A stretch of DNA of 64,000 bases from Cupriavidus necator A5-1 (GCF_000744095.1 NZ_JQLI01000001.1:1116001-1180000), one strand, 5' to 3'. Positions 48,093 to 58,065 are shown, counted from the first letter of the stretch. Numbers and translations: made by a program. The notes: generated by a model not told the origin, from the letters alone.

Positions 48093-48773
48093 TCAGAGAT
48101 TGATCAGACCTGCTGCCACGTTTACGCACAGTCCCAGTACAGCGATATTGAAGTAGAACGAGAGCACGGACTGCGCAAGTACCGCTTTGCGGATGGGCCG
48201 CGATCTCAGTGCCACGTCCGACGTCTGCGAGGTCAACGCGATCGTGAACGAGAAGTACAAGAAGTCCCAATAATTCGGCTCAAGCGCGCTATCGGGAAAG
48301 CTGAGTGCCGGTTCATCGGTACGCTCCTGCGCTGAGCCGTAGAAGAGCCGCGCATAGTGCAGCGCGAACATTGTCGGAATCAGGAACCAGGCGCCGAACA
48401 GCGTCGCCACGGTGAAGGCGAGATGCGCCAGCCCCGCGCCGAGCCCCAAATCTTTCACCGTGGCCAGTTCGAGCACGATAGCGGCAATGCTGGCGACCGC
48501 AGCAATGCAAACGACTAGCAGAAACGTCGTGGCCGTCTCGTCCTCGCGAATGGCAATTTCCCTGACCATGTCTTGTGGCGCCCTGGCCATCAGCCACCAG
48601 ATCAGCACGAGATACGACCAAACGGCGATGTCCCAGCCGAGGACGACGCGCACTAGCGGGCGCAGCGACACCGGCGCCACGAATGCGGCGACGATGCCGA
48701 TCACTAGCGCGATGGCGGCACGCGGCCGGTATCGAATGAGCTTCGGGACAGGGAGAACGGGGAGCATGAGCAT
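48093..48773 (-). CDS. DUF1345 inner-membrane protein
   Basis: The ~226-residue protein has about five membrane spans and the DUF1345 blocks LGWDIAVWSYLVLIWWLM, a DETATTFL-like motif in the loop, NYWDFLYFSFTIALTSQTSD and SVLSFYFNIAVLGLCVNVAA. The start is uncertain: ATG 48773 gives a normal N-terminus, and the frame is open to 48857. No clear ribosome site is seen at either. Confidence 0.82.
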   Translation of the reverse strand: MLMLPVLPVPKLIRYRPRAAIALVIGIVAAFVAPVSLRPLVRVVLGWDIAVWSYLVLIWWLMARAPQDMVREIAIREDETATTFLLVVCIAAVASIAAIVLELATVKDLGLGAGLAHLAFTVATLFGAWFLIPTMFALHYARLFYGSAQERTDEPALSFPDSALEPNYWDFLYFSFTIALTSQTSDVALRSRPIRKAVLAQSVLSFYFNIAVLGLCVNVAAGLINL

Positions 48774-49020
48774 CAGATGGTGGGTGGAATGGCCACTTGC
48801 GCAGGCCGCCCGATCTGGCTCCGACGCGCGTTCCAACGAAAGCTCCTCGACCATCAACGGCTCGCCAGGCTACGGCTCGCGCTCCGGGCCGAGTCGACCC
48901 TTTGCACGAGGGTGGCCTATGCCCGAACGCAGCTATATGGTGAGAATCTATGCCAGCGTAGCGCGTTCCAGTCGCCCGCTCAAGCTGCCTTCACCGGTCT
49001 ATCGAGTTGGCTTCCATGCC

Positions 49021-50304
49021 TCAATGAGTGCCTTGAGCGCTGTCGTGATTGCAGCGTTCCCGCTGCTTGAAGATGTTCTTGAAACGGTAGCCATGGTTGA
49101 ACTCTTCTACCGCAAAGATCCGGAAGGTGACGTTGGCCACCGGCAAGGCCACGAACAACAACAGCAGGCCGCGCAGTACCAAGGGCGGCACCAGCCAGGA
49201 CATACTGGCGCCAGGCGGCATGCGGGCCATCCAGCCCCCGATCAGCGCTGCCAGCAGGAAGCCGGGAACGATCATCCATTTCTTGTGCTCGATCAGCGAC
49301 GAGCACCGGAAGTACGCGAACGCCAGCGGCAGCGAGAGTAGTGACGTGACGCCGACCAGTTGCCCCGCATTCTCCACCGGGTAGCCAAGGCCGCCCTCAA
49401 GGAAGCGCGATACCAGGTAGCCCAGGGAATGGCTCAGGTAGTAGAAGAACATGTACAGGACGATCCCGGCCTGGAACGTCTTTTCACGCAAGGCATGGAG
49501 GCGAACAAGCGGCCTCGGGTGATGCCATTGGTGCCAGACAAACCACGCCAGCGCGAGCAGGCCGGCAACGGTCAGGAACACAAGGCCGGGCGATGCGCTG
49601 AACACTTCAAAGCGCACCTCCTGCATCGCGATCAACAGGGCGCTCAGTCCGAAGGCAAACAGGATGTACGGCCAGAAATGTGCGTCGCCGCGTGCTTCGG
49701 GATGTACCTGGCCTGAATGCGGCACGGCCAGCCAAGCAAACAGCGCCAGTGCGGCACCGCCGAGTGCCGTGCCGGCGAACAGCGCGCGCCAACCGAAGTG
49801 CGCAATCAGGTAGCCACGGGGAGCGAGCGCGCTCGCCAGCAAGATCATGAGCAGGAACACCTGCATGGCCGCCGGACGCTGCTGTGGGTTGAAACTGACC
49901 TGCAGCTGGATGCGGCACACGCTCATCATCGGGCCGATAAAGTACCCCTGTACCCCGCGTGCCACTGCCAGTTCCATCGACGACTCGGACAGCGCGGATG
50001 CGACCGAGCCGGCGGCAAACAACAGCAGGCTGGTGCTAACATAACGATAACGCCGGTAGCCGACGCGCTCGACCCACCACTGCTGCTGCAGGATGCCGAG
50101 CACCGAGGTCATGGCATACATCGTCGACGCCCAGACCAGTTCATCGGGCGACGCATTGATGCCGCCCGCGATATACCGCGTGAAGAAGCCGAACATCGCG
50201 TTGTCGAAGTAGTCCAGCCCCGTGGCGAGCGCGATCGCCCAGGCGAACACATTCATGCGCGACTGCTTCCCCTCGATCTTCTGCAACCCGGCCGGTGTGT
50301 TCAT
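49021..50304 (-). pseudogene. MFS transporter (DHA2-like), C-terminally truncated
   Basis: The frame gives 427 residues with about 11 membrane spans, including YFDNAMFGFFTRYIAGGI near the start and GVQGYFIGPMMSVCRIQLQV. The expected 14-span drug-efflux layout stops after EEFNHGYRFKNI, where the sequence becomes unrelated (CNHDSAQGTH) before the stop. The last two or three spans are missing. The start at 50304 has AGGA close upstream. It is probably non-functional and borders a patch of gene fragments. Confidence 0.7.
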
Positions 50305-50339
50305 TTCCTGCTTACCTCGGTGTCTATGACTCCGGAACG

Positions 50340-50600
50340 CCTGCACCTGCACTGAAGCGGATCGCGTCGTCGCGGCGCAGCGCCAGGTCGCCGTGCATCC
50401 AGATGCCCGGCACGGTATTCCAGTAAGCGTCCAGATAGCGCTCGTCGTCCCGCCAGAACGACTGCGTCATGCCGACAAAGGGCCGGCGGATCGCCAGTTC
50501 GCCCACGGTGTTGGTCAGCGACTTGCCGTCGGCATCGACCACCTCGGCGGCCACCGACGGCGAGGCGGTATTGAAGCCGCCCGGGCTGATCGGGAATGGC
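50340..50600 (-). pseudogene. AMP-dependent acyl-CoA synthetase fragment
   Basis: About 80 residues (VVDADGKSLTNTVGELAIRR, then MTQSFWRDDERYLDAYWNT, then HGDLALRRDD) match the part of acyl-CoA synthetases around the C-terminal hinge. Everything N- and C-terminal is missing. Confidence 0.75.
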
Positions 50601-50630
50601 CGCGGAGAAACAGGCCAAGGCCTGACGCCC

Positions 50631-50935
50631 TCAGGAGAGCAAGGTTCGCGCTGCATTTTCAATGTGCCCCAGATCGATTGCCTCCTTCCCATCTCGGATC
50701 GCAACCAGCATGGCGATCACGGTGTCCTTCGCCGCCGCCCCGCTGCACCACAGCTTTTGGCCGGAGACGATCCAGTCGCCGTTCTCCTCGCGGCGGGCGC
50801 GGGTCTTGGTACTCGAGGCGTCGGAGCCGGCGTCGGGCTCGGAGATAGACACGGAGAAGCGGATCCGGCCGTCGATGAAGGGCTTGATGTACCTGTCCCA
50901 TCGCGGGTCTCCTGTAGCGGACGGCACGGCGTCTT
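50631..50935 (-). pseudogene. Acyl-CoA dehydrogenase internal fragment
   Basis: About 75 residues match the FAD/substrate region of acyl-CoA dehydrogenases: FIDGRIRFSVSISEPDAGSD, then NGDWIVSGQKLWCSGAAAKD. Sequence on both sides is unrelated. No start or active-site Glu region remains. Confidence 0.78.
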
Positions 50936-51309
50936 CTCCGCGTACGCTTGAAACGCAAGTGGGAAAACCATAAATCCGAAGCGTAAGGCGCGCGGTCGCA
51001 TAGGCCAACTGGCCATTCTCGAAGCGTCGGTTCGTTGCGGTCGAAGCGAGCGCCCGGCTCACTGCTGCGGTTAAGGCGAGATGCGGCCGTGAAACTCAGC
51101 CCCTCACCACCAACACGGCGCCACTGCACCACAGCAGCGCGTGGGCGTCGCGGTCGAACATTTCGGTGTTCGCGCGCCGAAAGTGTCCACCAGCCGCTGC
51201 GAATGTTAGGTGTTGGGGTTACTGCAAGGCAGTTAGTGGGCTCCGTCTCTCTATCGTTGCGGCCACGCGCCTGCGCGCACGCGGGCCCGAATGGAGGGAG
51301 CAACGTCGG

Positions 51310-51600
51310 GCCCAGACCCGGACCATCGTCGCCACCTCTGCCGGCAACGCGCTGGAGATGTTCGACTTCACGGTGTTCAGCTACTTCGCGGGACAGATCG
51401 GCAAGGCGTTCTTCCCGGTCGACTCGGGCGTCGGCCCCTTCCTGCTCGCGACCGACGCCCTCGGCGTCGGATTCGTGATGCGTCCGCTCGGTGGCATCAT
51501 GAATGGCAATTACGCCGACCGCGCCGGCCGTCGCGCAGCGCTGACCTTGACGATCCTGCTGATGATGGCTGGCACCGCCCTGATCGCGTACCGGCGCGCC
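51310..51600 (+). pseudogene. MFS metabolite:H+ symporter (MHS type), N-terminal fragment
   Basis: About 95 residues match the N-terminus of MHS-family transporters: SAGNALEMFDFTVFSYFAGQ, then FVMRPLGGIMNGNYADRAGR, then LTILLMMAGTALIAY. The frame then leaves homology at about 51590. The remaining ten spans are absent. The stretch 50936-51309 holds nothing recognised. Confidence 0.78.
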
Positions 51601-51730
51601 ATTGGTGCATGCAGGGGGCCTATACTGAACTCAGCCGACACGCACCCCGCAGCGACCGACGGGGGCACTGGCGCCTCCGCACGCGGTGCCGAGGATGAAT
51701 GCCTTCACGGGCGCCAGACAAGGACCTGCC

Positions 51731-51919
51731 ATGAGCAATCGCCACTATGTCGTCATGATCGACCAACCCAGGGATGTCTCCGACGAACAGATGGCCGAGT
51801 ACATCAAGCTCGCCATCGCCAACTGGGGCGCGGGAGTGCCACCGCCGCCACCGGACAGCCCCTTCTTCGACCTGGATGTATTGTCGGTAACGGCCGTCCA
51901 CAAGGCACATAAGGATTAA
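51731..51919 (+). CDS. Hypothetical 62-residue protein
   Basis: MSNRHYVVMIDQPRDVSDEQ begins a small soluble protein with a Pro-rich turn (GVPPPPPDSPFFD) and a beta-like end. AAGGA lies 7 nt before the ATG. It ends 58 nt before the radical SAM gene and may be co-transcribed with it. No family is recognised. Confidence 0.6.
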   Translation: MSNRHYVVMIDQPRDVSDEQMAEYIKLAIANWGAGVPPPPPDSPFFDLDVLSVTAVHKAHKD

Positions 51920-51977
51920 GCGTTAAGCGTGCGGGGCGGCACCCCCTGCAGCCACGTTCCAGTGCGGGGACAGAGCC

Positions 51978-53075
51978 ATGAAGCAGACCCCATATCCAAG
52001 GCATTCCGGCCCTTACCCGGGCCGCTACTGGCATTTCGTGGACGATGGCCGCATGCAATGCGATCTTTGCCCGCGCCACTGCCGCCTGCATGACGAGCAG
52101 CGCGGCGCCTGCTTCGTGCACCAGCGGGCCGGCAAGGAAATGGTGCTGACCGCGTATGGCCGCTCCTCGGGATTCTGCATCGATCCCATCGAAAAGAAGC
52201 CGCTCACTCACTTCTACCCGGGCAGCGCGGTCCTGTCGTTCGGCACGGCGGGCTGCAACCTGGCATGCAAGTTCTGCCAGAACTGGGACATCAGCAAATC
52301 GCGCGAGATGGACACGCTGGCCGATGCAGCCATGCCCGAAGCCATCGCCGAAGCCGCATCGTCCCACCGTTGCAAGAGCGTCGCCTTCACCTACAACGAC
52401 CCGGTGATCTTTGCCGAATATGCAATGGACGTGGCCGATGCCTGCCACGAACTGGGCATCATAGCGGTGGCGGTGACAGCCGGCTATATGGGCGCGGAGG
52501 CGCGGCGCGATTTCTACGCGAAGATGGATGCGGCAAACGTCGACCGGAAAGGCTTTACCGACGCGTTCTATCTTGCGTGCACCGGGGCTCACCTGGAGCC
52601 AGTGCTGGAGACGCTCCAGTACCTTAAGCACGAAACCGAGGTGTGGTTCGAGATCACGACACTGCTCATTCCCTGCAAGAACGACAGCGATGACGAGATT
52701 CGCGCAGAGGCCCAGTGGATCGCCAGGGAACTAGGCACCGACGTACCGCTGCACTTCACGGGATTCCATCCCGACTACAAGATGCGCGACGTGCCGCCCA
52801 CGCCCTGCATGACGCTTGCGCGTGCCCGCAAGCTCGCGCTGGCGGAGGGGCTGCACTACGTGTACACCGGCAATGTCCACGACACCGCCGGTGACACCAC
52901 CTCTTGCCCCGCATGCCACGCACCGCTCATCGTGCGCGACTGGCATGCGATCGAAAGCTATCGGCTGACTCCTGCGGGAACCTGTCCTGAATGCTTTGCG
53001 CCGATTGCCGGTCGCTTCGGACATTTCGAGCGCCAGTTCGGGCGGCGGCGAATTCCGGTGCAAATCGGGATCTAG
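51978..53075 (+). CDS. amrS: AmmeMemoRadiSam system radical SAM enzyme (AmrS)
   Basis: The 365-residue protein has an N-terminal CDLCPRHCRL zinc-like motif, the 4Fe-4S motif CNLACKFCQNW (about residues 94-104), a (beta/alpha) barrel with FTYNDPVIFAEYAMD, and a C-terminal pair of CxxC motifs (CPACH, CPECF). This set identifies the radical SAM member of the AmmeMemoRadiSam system, which in other genomes goes with a Memo-like and an AMMECR1-like protein of unknown joint reaction. Neither partner is in this window. Length is normal. Confidence 0.9.
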   Translation: MKQTPYPRHSGPYPGRYWHFVDDGRMQCDLCPRHCRLHDEQRGACFVHQRAGKEMVLTAYGRSSGFCIDPIEKKPLTHFYPGSAVLSFGTAGCNLACKFCQNWDISKSREMDTLADAAMPEAIAEAASSHRCKSVAFTYNDPVIFAEYAMDVADACHELGIIAVAVTAGYMGAEARRDFYAKMDAANVDRKGFTDAFYLACTGAHLEPVLETLQYLKHETEVWFEITTLLIPCKNDSDDEIRAEAQWIARELGTDVPLHFTGFHPDYKMRDVPPTPCMTLARARKLALAEGLHYVYTGNVHDTAGDTTSCPACHAPLIVRDWHAIESYRLTPAGTCPECFAPIAGRFGHFERQFGRRRIPVQIGI

Positions 53076-53106
53076 TCTGATCTAGTCCGGTTAAACACGC
53101 CCCCCA

Positions 53107-53469
53107 ATGCCGATGATTTCCTCGATCAATGCCGTGACACTCGCCACCCGCGACATGTCACGAGCCGTTGCCTTCTACCAGACGCTCGGATTCCAGATCC
53201 GCTATGGAAGCGCTGATGCGGAATTCACCAGCTTCCACGCGGGCACGGGCTATCTCAACCTGATTGCGCAGCCATCCCGCCGGCAATGGTCGTGGTGGGG
53301 ACGCGTCATTTTCCATGTCGACGATGTCGACGCCATCCACCAACGGGCGCTCGAACACGGGCTGCGTCCCGAGGCCGCCCCGCGCGATGCCGAGTGGGGC
53401 GAGCGGTATTTCCATATCAGAGATCCCGACGGCCATGAGCTGAGTTTTGCGAGGCTGCTGGTGGAGTGA
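53107..53469 (+). CDS. VOC-family (glyoxalase/bleomycin resistance-like) protein
   Basis: The 120-residue protein has the vicinal oxygen chelate fold pattern: VTLATRDMSRAVAFYQTLGF near the start, FHVDDVDAIHQRALEHGL in the middle and HIRDPDGHELSFAR at the end, including the metal-ligand Glu. It lies 31 bp after the radical SAM gene on the same strand. No strong ribosome site is visible. The substrate is unknown. Confidence 0.88.
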   Translation: MPMISSINAVTLATRDMSRAVAFYQTLGFQIRYGSADAEFTSFHAGTGYLNLIAQPSRRQWSWWGRVIFHVDDVDAIHQRALEHGLRPEAAPRDAEWGERYFHIRDPDGHELSFARLLVE

Positions 53470-53591
53470 GCAAACGTCGTCGCTGGCTCGTGGTGACTAA
53501 GATCACCGATCTCCCTGATCACGGCAGCCATGACCTCGAGCAGAATCGCGCGCGGTTTTCAATGCTGGTGCCATATGCGTCGGCGTGAAGA

Positions 53592-53735
53592 GAAGTAATC
53601 GCGCTCCAGCGCGGCAAGCCGCTGTCGTCACTGAGTCATGAGGACCTGCTGGTCTACGAGCACTTCCTGTCCGACCCGCAGCCCGCTGTGCGCTGGGCGC
53701 CGAATGCTGGGTGGCGTTGGCCGGAGGCTATCTGA
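53592..53735 (+). pseudogene. Tyrosine integrase N-terminal fragment
   Basis: About 45 residues read LQRGKPLSSLSHEDLLVYEH then FLSDPQPAVRW, as in the SAM-like core-binding domain of phage-type integrases of Burkholderiales. The frame ends at TGA 53733-53735 with unrelated sequence. No catalytic domain follows. The rest of 53470-53976 has no gene. Confidence 0.6.
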
Positions 53736-53871
53736 AACAGGTGGCGTAATGCAGCCATGCCTTACGGGCGGATTCGAAGGCTGGGCGGTGATGCGGCCCA
53801 CACGCTCATCGGCAGGCTCCCGACCTGCGCACTCCGACGCGCACTAGTCGGATACAGTGGACATCGGCATC

Positions 53872-53892
53872 GCCATCGCGATCCGCGATGGC
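53872..53892. other. Perfect 9-bp stem hairpin
   Basis: GCCATCGCG-ATC-CGCGATGGC forms a 9-bp stem with a 3-nt loop about 85 bp upstream of the alcohol dehydrogenase gene. There is no T run, so an operator or a structural element is as likely as a terminator. Confidence 0.4.
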
Positions 53893-53976
53893 ACGCTCTC
53901 GACTCATTGATTTGCCACCTGGGGGCTTCGGCCTTCGTCATCTGACGTACCTCCCTACCCTTCACAAGGATGTCAG

Positions 53977-55162
53977 ATGGAAAATACAGAGCCCAAGCGC
54001 TACCGCTTCACCGGACATGAGCGGGTCTTTCACAATGTCTCAGCGATCGACGCGCTGCCGGAGATCCTGGCATTGTTCGGATACCGCCGCGTTTTCGTGG
54101 TCTGCTCTCGCTCGATCCACACAAAGACCATGTGGATCGAGCGGTTGCGAGCGCAGCTTGGCGACAAGCTGGTCGGGCTCACCGACGAAGTGGGCGAGCA
54201 TTCTCCGCTGTCCAATGTCCTGAAGGCTGCAAGGCAGGCTCGCGATGCCCGTGCCGACGTCCTGGTTTCTGTCGGTGGTGGCTCGGTAATGGACATGTGC
54301 AAAGCCGTGCAGCTCTGCATCTCCGAGAACGCTTACGACCGCGACGCCCTGCTGAAGCTGCAGTTCGTTGTGTCTGCGGACGGCACCGAGATGTTGACGA
54401 CGTCGCAGGCACCGGCCGCCATCCGGCAGATCGCAATTCCCACCACGCTTGCCACATCGGAATGGACACCGGTCAGCACGCCGATCGACGACGAAACTCG
54501 CCTGAAAGCGCGCTTCGTGGTGGCCAGATGGTTCGCCCGAGGCCATCATCTATGGCCCCACGCTGCTGCAGCAGACACCTGTCCGGTTGCTGTGGTCTAC
54601 AGGAATACGCGGCCTGGATCACGCCATCAACACGGCATGCTCGTCATCGCCGCATCCCTTCGCAAGCCTGCTCGCCGAGCGCGCCGTGGCGCTGTACATA
54701 CAAAACCTGCCAAAGCTCGACAAGGCGACCACGATCGATGCCTTTACTCAGTACCAGCTCGCGAGCTGGTACACCGGCATGGGCCAGATGTCCGTGCCGC
54801 ACGGCTTCAGCCACTGGATGGTCCATATCATTGGCCCCTACGGCGGCGTCGCGCATAGCGACGCGGCGTGCGTCCTGATGCTTGCCCAGGCGAAGTGGCT
54901 CGATGGATGGGTCAAGCCGCAGCATGACCGCCTGCGCGCCGCAATCGGCCAGCCGGACAAGCCGTTTCATGCCATCCTTCACGAGTTGCTCATGGCACTG
55001 GGCATGCCGACCACGCTGGATGACCTGGGCCTGACGCGTGGGCAGGTCGATGCCATGATCCGGCCGGCACTCGAGCATCCGATGGTGACCCGCAACAATG
55101 TCCGGCCAATTCGTACCGAAGCCGATTTGCGAGCAGCCCTGGAACTGGCATGGCGCGCATAA
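53977..55162 (+). pseudogene. Iron-containing alcohol dehydrogenase/maleylacetate reductase-like, frameshifted
   Basis: Part 1 has the NAD-binding region (VLVSVGGGSVMDMCKAV, about residue 95) and PTTLATSEWTPVSTP. Part 2 continues in the next frame (PDGSPEAIIYGPTLLQQTPV, GLDHAINTACS, then HGFSHWM and GGVAHSDA with the metal-binding His). The frames meet at 54519-54525, where GTGGTGG seems to carry one extra G. Repair would give about 394 residues, normal for the family. It is a single-base insertion or a sequencing error. AAGGA lies before the ATG. A LysR gene follows by 37 bp. Confidence 0.85.
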
Positions 55163-55199
55163 TGCGATCTGCTTCCTCTTATGGTTCCCCCTTGACACC

Positions 55200-56120
55200 A
55201 TGAAGATCGATCCCGTTTCGCTGCGGCTGTTCCTTGCGGTCTCCGAACTCGGTACGATTGTCGCCGCCGCGGAACGGGAGCACATCGCCGCCTCTGCAGT
55301 CAGCAAGCGCATCGCCGACCTGGAGGATGCCCTGCGTACGCAATTGCTGGAACGCAGCAACAAGGGCATCGTGCCGACACCGGCCGGCATTGCCCTGCAA
55401 GGGCTGTCGCGCAATATTGTCAACGACCTCGACAACGTGGCCACGATGATGCAGGACTATGCGAGCGGCACGCGCGGCCTGGTCCGCATTTACGCCAACG
55501 TATCGTCGATTGCCCAGTTCCTGCCCACGGATCTTCATGGCTTTATCGAAAAGTACCCCGAGGTGCAGCTGCACCTGCAGGAACACATCAGCACCGCAAT
55601 CCTGCGCGGCGTGGCGGAAAACTCGGCAGACATCGGTTGTTTTGCGGATCTGGGTACGACACCGCAAGGCGTGCTCACATTACCGTATCGCGAGGACGAC
55701 CTGGTGGTCGTAGTGCCTCGACACCACGCACTGGCTTCCCGCAAGAAGCTGACTACGCCCGACTTACTGAATCACTACCTGATCGGACTGCAGACCGGCA
55801 GCTACATCAATCTGCAATTGTTGCGCGTTGCCAGCGAGCACGGCACACCGGTGAAATTCCGCATGCAGGTCAACAGCTACGACGCCGTCTGCCTGATGGT
55901 GGAAGCCGGCATGGGTATCGGCATACTGCCGGTCAACCTGGCCCGGCGCTATGCCAGGATATTGGGCATCCGCGTGATCCGGTTCGATGCGCCATGGGCG
56001 CATCGCCATCTGAAGCTTGGCATCCGCTCTTATGAAGGCTTGTCGATGGCGGCGCGGCAACTGGTCGACCAGGCTCGGGCCATCGTTGCAGAAGCGGGCG
56101 AGAAGCACGCCCACTTCTGA
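55200..56120 (+). CDS. LysR-family transcriptional regulator
   Basis: The 306-residue protein has an N-terminal winged helix (LRLFLAVSELGTIVAAAERE then ASAVSKRIADLEDALRTQLL) and a LysR substrate-binding domain (about residues 90-300). It follows the alcohol dehydrogenase gene in the same direction and is convergent with the Bug receptor gene 8 bp away. It may regulate the local catabolic genes; the inducer is unknown. Confidence 0.92.
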   Translation: MKIDPVSLRLFLAVSELGTIVAAAEREHIAASAVSKRIADLEDALRTQLLERSNKGIVPTPAGIALQGLSRNIVNDLDNVATMMQDYASGTRGLVRIYANVSSIAQFLPTDLHGFIEKYPEVQLHLQEHISTAILRGVAENSADIGCFADLGTTPQGVLTLPYREDDLVVVVPRHHALASRKKLTTPDLLNHYLIGLQTGSYINLQLLRVASEHGTPVKFRMQVNSYDAVCLMVEAGMGIGILPVNLARRYARILGIRVIRFDAPWAHRHLKLGIRSYEGLSMAARQLVDQARAIVAEAGEKHAHF

Positions 56121-56128
56121 ACGCACAT

Positions 56129-57097
56129 CTAATCGACGGTAGCCCCTGCGGCCCGGACGACATTGGACCAGCGGGTCAGGTCGCTGCGAATCAGCGCCTC
56201 GAACTGCGCCGCCTCGGAAGAAAACGGCTCACACCCCTGGCGTGCCAGCGTCTCACGCACATCGGGATCCGCCAATACCTTGCCGAGCGCGGTCCGCAAG
56301 CGTGCAACCACCGCAGGCGGCGTGTGCGCCGGTGCAAACAAACCATACCAGGGTGTGGCACCGACTCCCCGCAGCGCCTCGCCGACGGTTGGCACGTCGG
56401 GCATCGCAGGCAGGCGCTTTTCGTTGGTGACCGCGAGGACCTTGAGCTTGCCGGCCCGGATGAAGGCCTGGGCTGACGTCACGCTCTGCACCGACACGGC
56501 CACCTGCCCGCCGACCACATCCGATACCGCGGCCGCAGCGCCCTTGTATGGCACGTGCACCAGCCGAATGCCGGCACTCTGTTGGATCATCTCGCCGATC
56601 AGGTGATTTAGTGTGCCATTGCCAGCCGAAGCAAACGTGACCGTGTCGGGCTTCGCGCGCGCCAGATCCACCAGCTCGCGCACGCTGCCAGGACGGAAAG
56701 CCGGGTTGGCCACCAGCACATAGCCGGCCGTGGCGGCGCTGCCGACCGGAATGAAGTCCCGTACAGGATCAAATCCGGTGCGTTTGTACAGCGCCGGATT
56801 GATGACATGTGCACTGCTCACCGTGAACAGCAGCGTGTAGCCGTCCGGGGTGGCCTTGGCTACGTAGGCTGTGCCAATATTACCGCCGGCGCCGGGTCGA
56901 TTCTCAACCACCACCTGCCGGCCAAGCTTCTCGGCAAGTTTCGTTGTCACGATACGGGCGATGACGTCGTTGGCACCTCCCGGCGCCTGCGGTACCACGA
57001 CCATCACCGGCTTGGCTGGATATGCCTCATCTGCAGTGGCAGCCGTCGCCAGGCTCAACACGAGCATCGCCAGACATGTGGCTTTCCTCAATTGCAT
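56129..57097 (-). CDS. Bug-family tripartite tricarboxylate transporter receptor
   Basis: The 322-residue periplasmic protein has a signal peptide (about residues 1-22) and the Bug pattern: VVPQAPGGANDVIARIV, VVENRPGAGGNIG, KATPDGYTLLF, then VPYKGAAAAVSDVVGGQV and PDVPTVGEAL. No TctA/TctB membrane genes are nearby, as is usual in Burkholderiales with many orphan receptors. The ligand is unknown. Confidence 0.93.
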   Translation of the reverse strand: MQLRKATCLAMLVLSLATAATADEAYPAKPVMVVVPQAPGGANDVIARIVTTKLAEKLGRQVVVENRPGAGGNIGTAYVAKATPDGYTLLFTVSSAHVINPALYKRTGFDPVRDFIPVGSAATAGYVLVANPAFRPGSVRELVDLARAKPDTVTFASAGNGTLNHLIGEMIQQSAGIRLVHVPYKGAAAAVSDVVGGQVAVSVQSVTSAQAFIRAGKLKVLAVTNEKRLPAMPDVPTVGEALRGVGATPWYGLFAPAHTPPAVVARLRTALGKVLADPDVRETLARQGCEPFSSEAAQFEALIRSDLTRWSNVVRAAGATVD

Positions 57098-57388
57098 GGT
57101 GTCTCCTCATGAATCGCCAGACTGAAGAAGACGAACGTCGCCGTTGCCTGGCGTATTCATCGTGAGGGACGGGCGAACCGCTGCAAAGCAACGATTCGCC
57201 ATTGCACCATCGCGTGTGGAGATGGCAGGGGCTCAAGCTCATCCATCTGCCATCTGAGCGCCTGTGCTTTGTGCAAGCGCATTGGTGAAATGCCAGGGAC
57301 GCCGGCAGAACAACCGAGCCATCTCCGTTGCACGCCGGCATCCCGGGTCTGTCCCCACCGTCCACCGATTATTGATGCGGCGGCCGCG

Positions 57389-57844
57389 TCAGACTTCCAA
57401 AGCCAACGTGGATTCGGGAGCGCGGCGGAAACTGATGGCGAGCCGGTTATAGGCGTTCATCAGACCAATGGCGATCGTGAGGTCGGCGAGCTCCTTCTCG
57501 CTGAAGATTGCCGCGGCAAGCTCGAACGCTTCGTCAGGCACATGGGTGTCAGCAACGCGGGTGACCGACTCCGCCCACGCAAGCGCAGCCTTCTCGCGCT
57601 CGCTGAACATTGCCCCCGCCTCGTGCCACGCCTGCACGAGCGCCAGCTTCACGGGCGTGACACCCTTCTTGATCAGGTCATTGGTATGCATGTCCAGGCA
57701 ATAAGCGCAACCGTTGATCTGGCTGACACGCAGATAGACAAGGTCGACGAGGACATCTTCAAGGCCCGACTGCATGACATAGCCATAGACGCCCCCCATT
57801 GCTTTCACGCCGCCCGGCGATGCCTTAGTGTAGTCCAATCTCAT
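57389..57844 (-). CDS. Carboxymuconolactone decarboxylase/AhpD-like protein
   Basis: The 151-residue protein has the CMD signature: LRVSQINGCAYCLDMHTNDL with the CxxC pair and catalytic His near residues 45-55, and a C-terminal ELADLTIAIGLMNAYNRLAI. Such proteins are alkylhydroperoxidase-like. The start at 57844 has AAGGGAG upstream. It is the last gene of a minus-strand unit after an MFS gene and a cupin remnant. Confidence 0.9.
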   Translation of the reverse strand: MRLDYTKASPGGVKAMGGVYGYVMQSGLEDVLVDLVYLRVSQINGCAYCLDMHTNDLIKKGVTPVKLALVQAWHEAGAMFSEREKAALAWAESVTRVADTHVPDEAFELAAAIFSEKELADLTIAIGLMNAYNRLAISFRRAPESTLALEV

Positions 57845-57855
57845 CAAAAGCTCCC

Positions 57856-58047
57856 TTACTTGTGGTGGGTGGTCAGTTGCGTGTCGTCTGAATTCACAAC
57901 GAACACGGCCAGAAGTTTTGCCGGCTCGCTCTTGCTCGCATTGCGGCTCACGAGATGCCGCGAGCCGGGGTTTTCCGTGCCTTGCGCGGTAGCTGCGCCG
58001 GCCAGAGCCATGCCGGCGACAGCAACAAGAGAAAGAAGAGCACGCAT
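57856..58047 (-). pseudogene. Exported cupin-like protein reduced to signal peptide and C-terminus
   Basis: The 63-residue frame has a signal peptide (MRALLSLVAVAGMALAGAAT) followed at once by a short C-terminal tail (HLVSRNASKSEPAKLLAVFV), as at the end of exported cupin proteins. The cupin barrel with its metal-binding His is missing. The frame remained open, so an in-frame deletion of about 80-90 residues is inferred. It might still be expressed. It lies 18 bp after the MFS gene and 11 bp before the CMD gene. Confidence 0.6.
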
Positions 58048-58065
58048 GTATTTCACTCCATGAGG

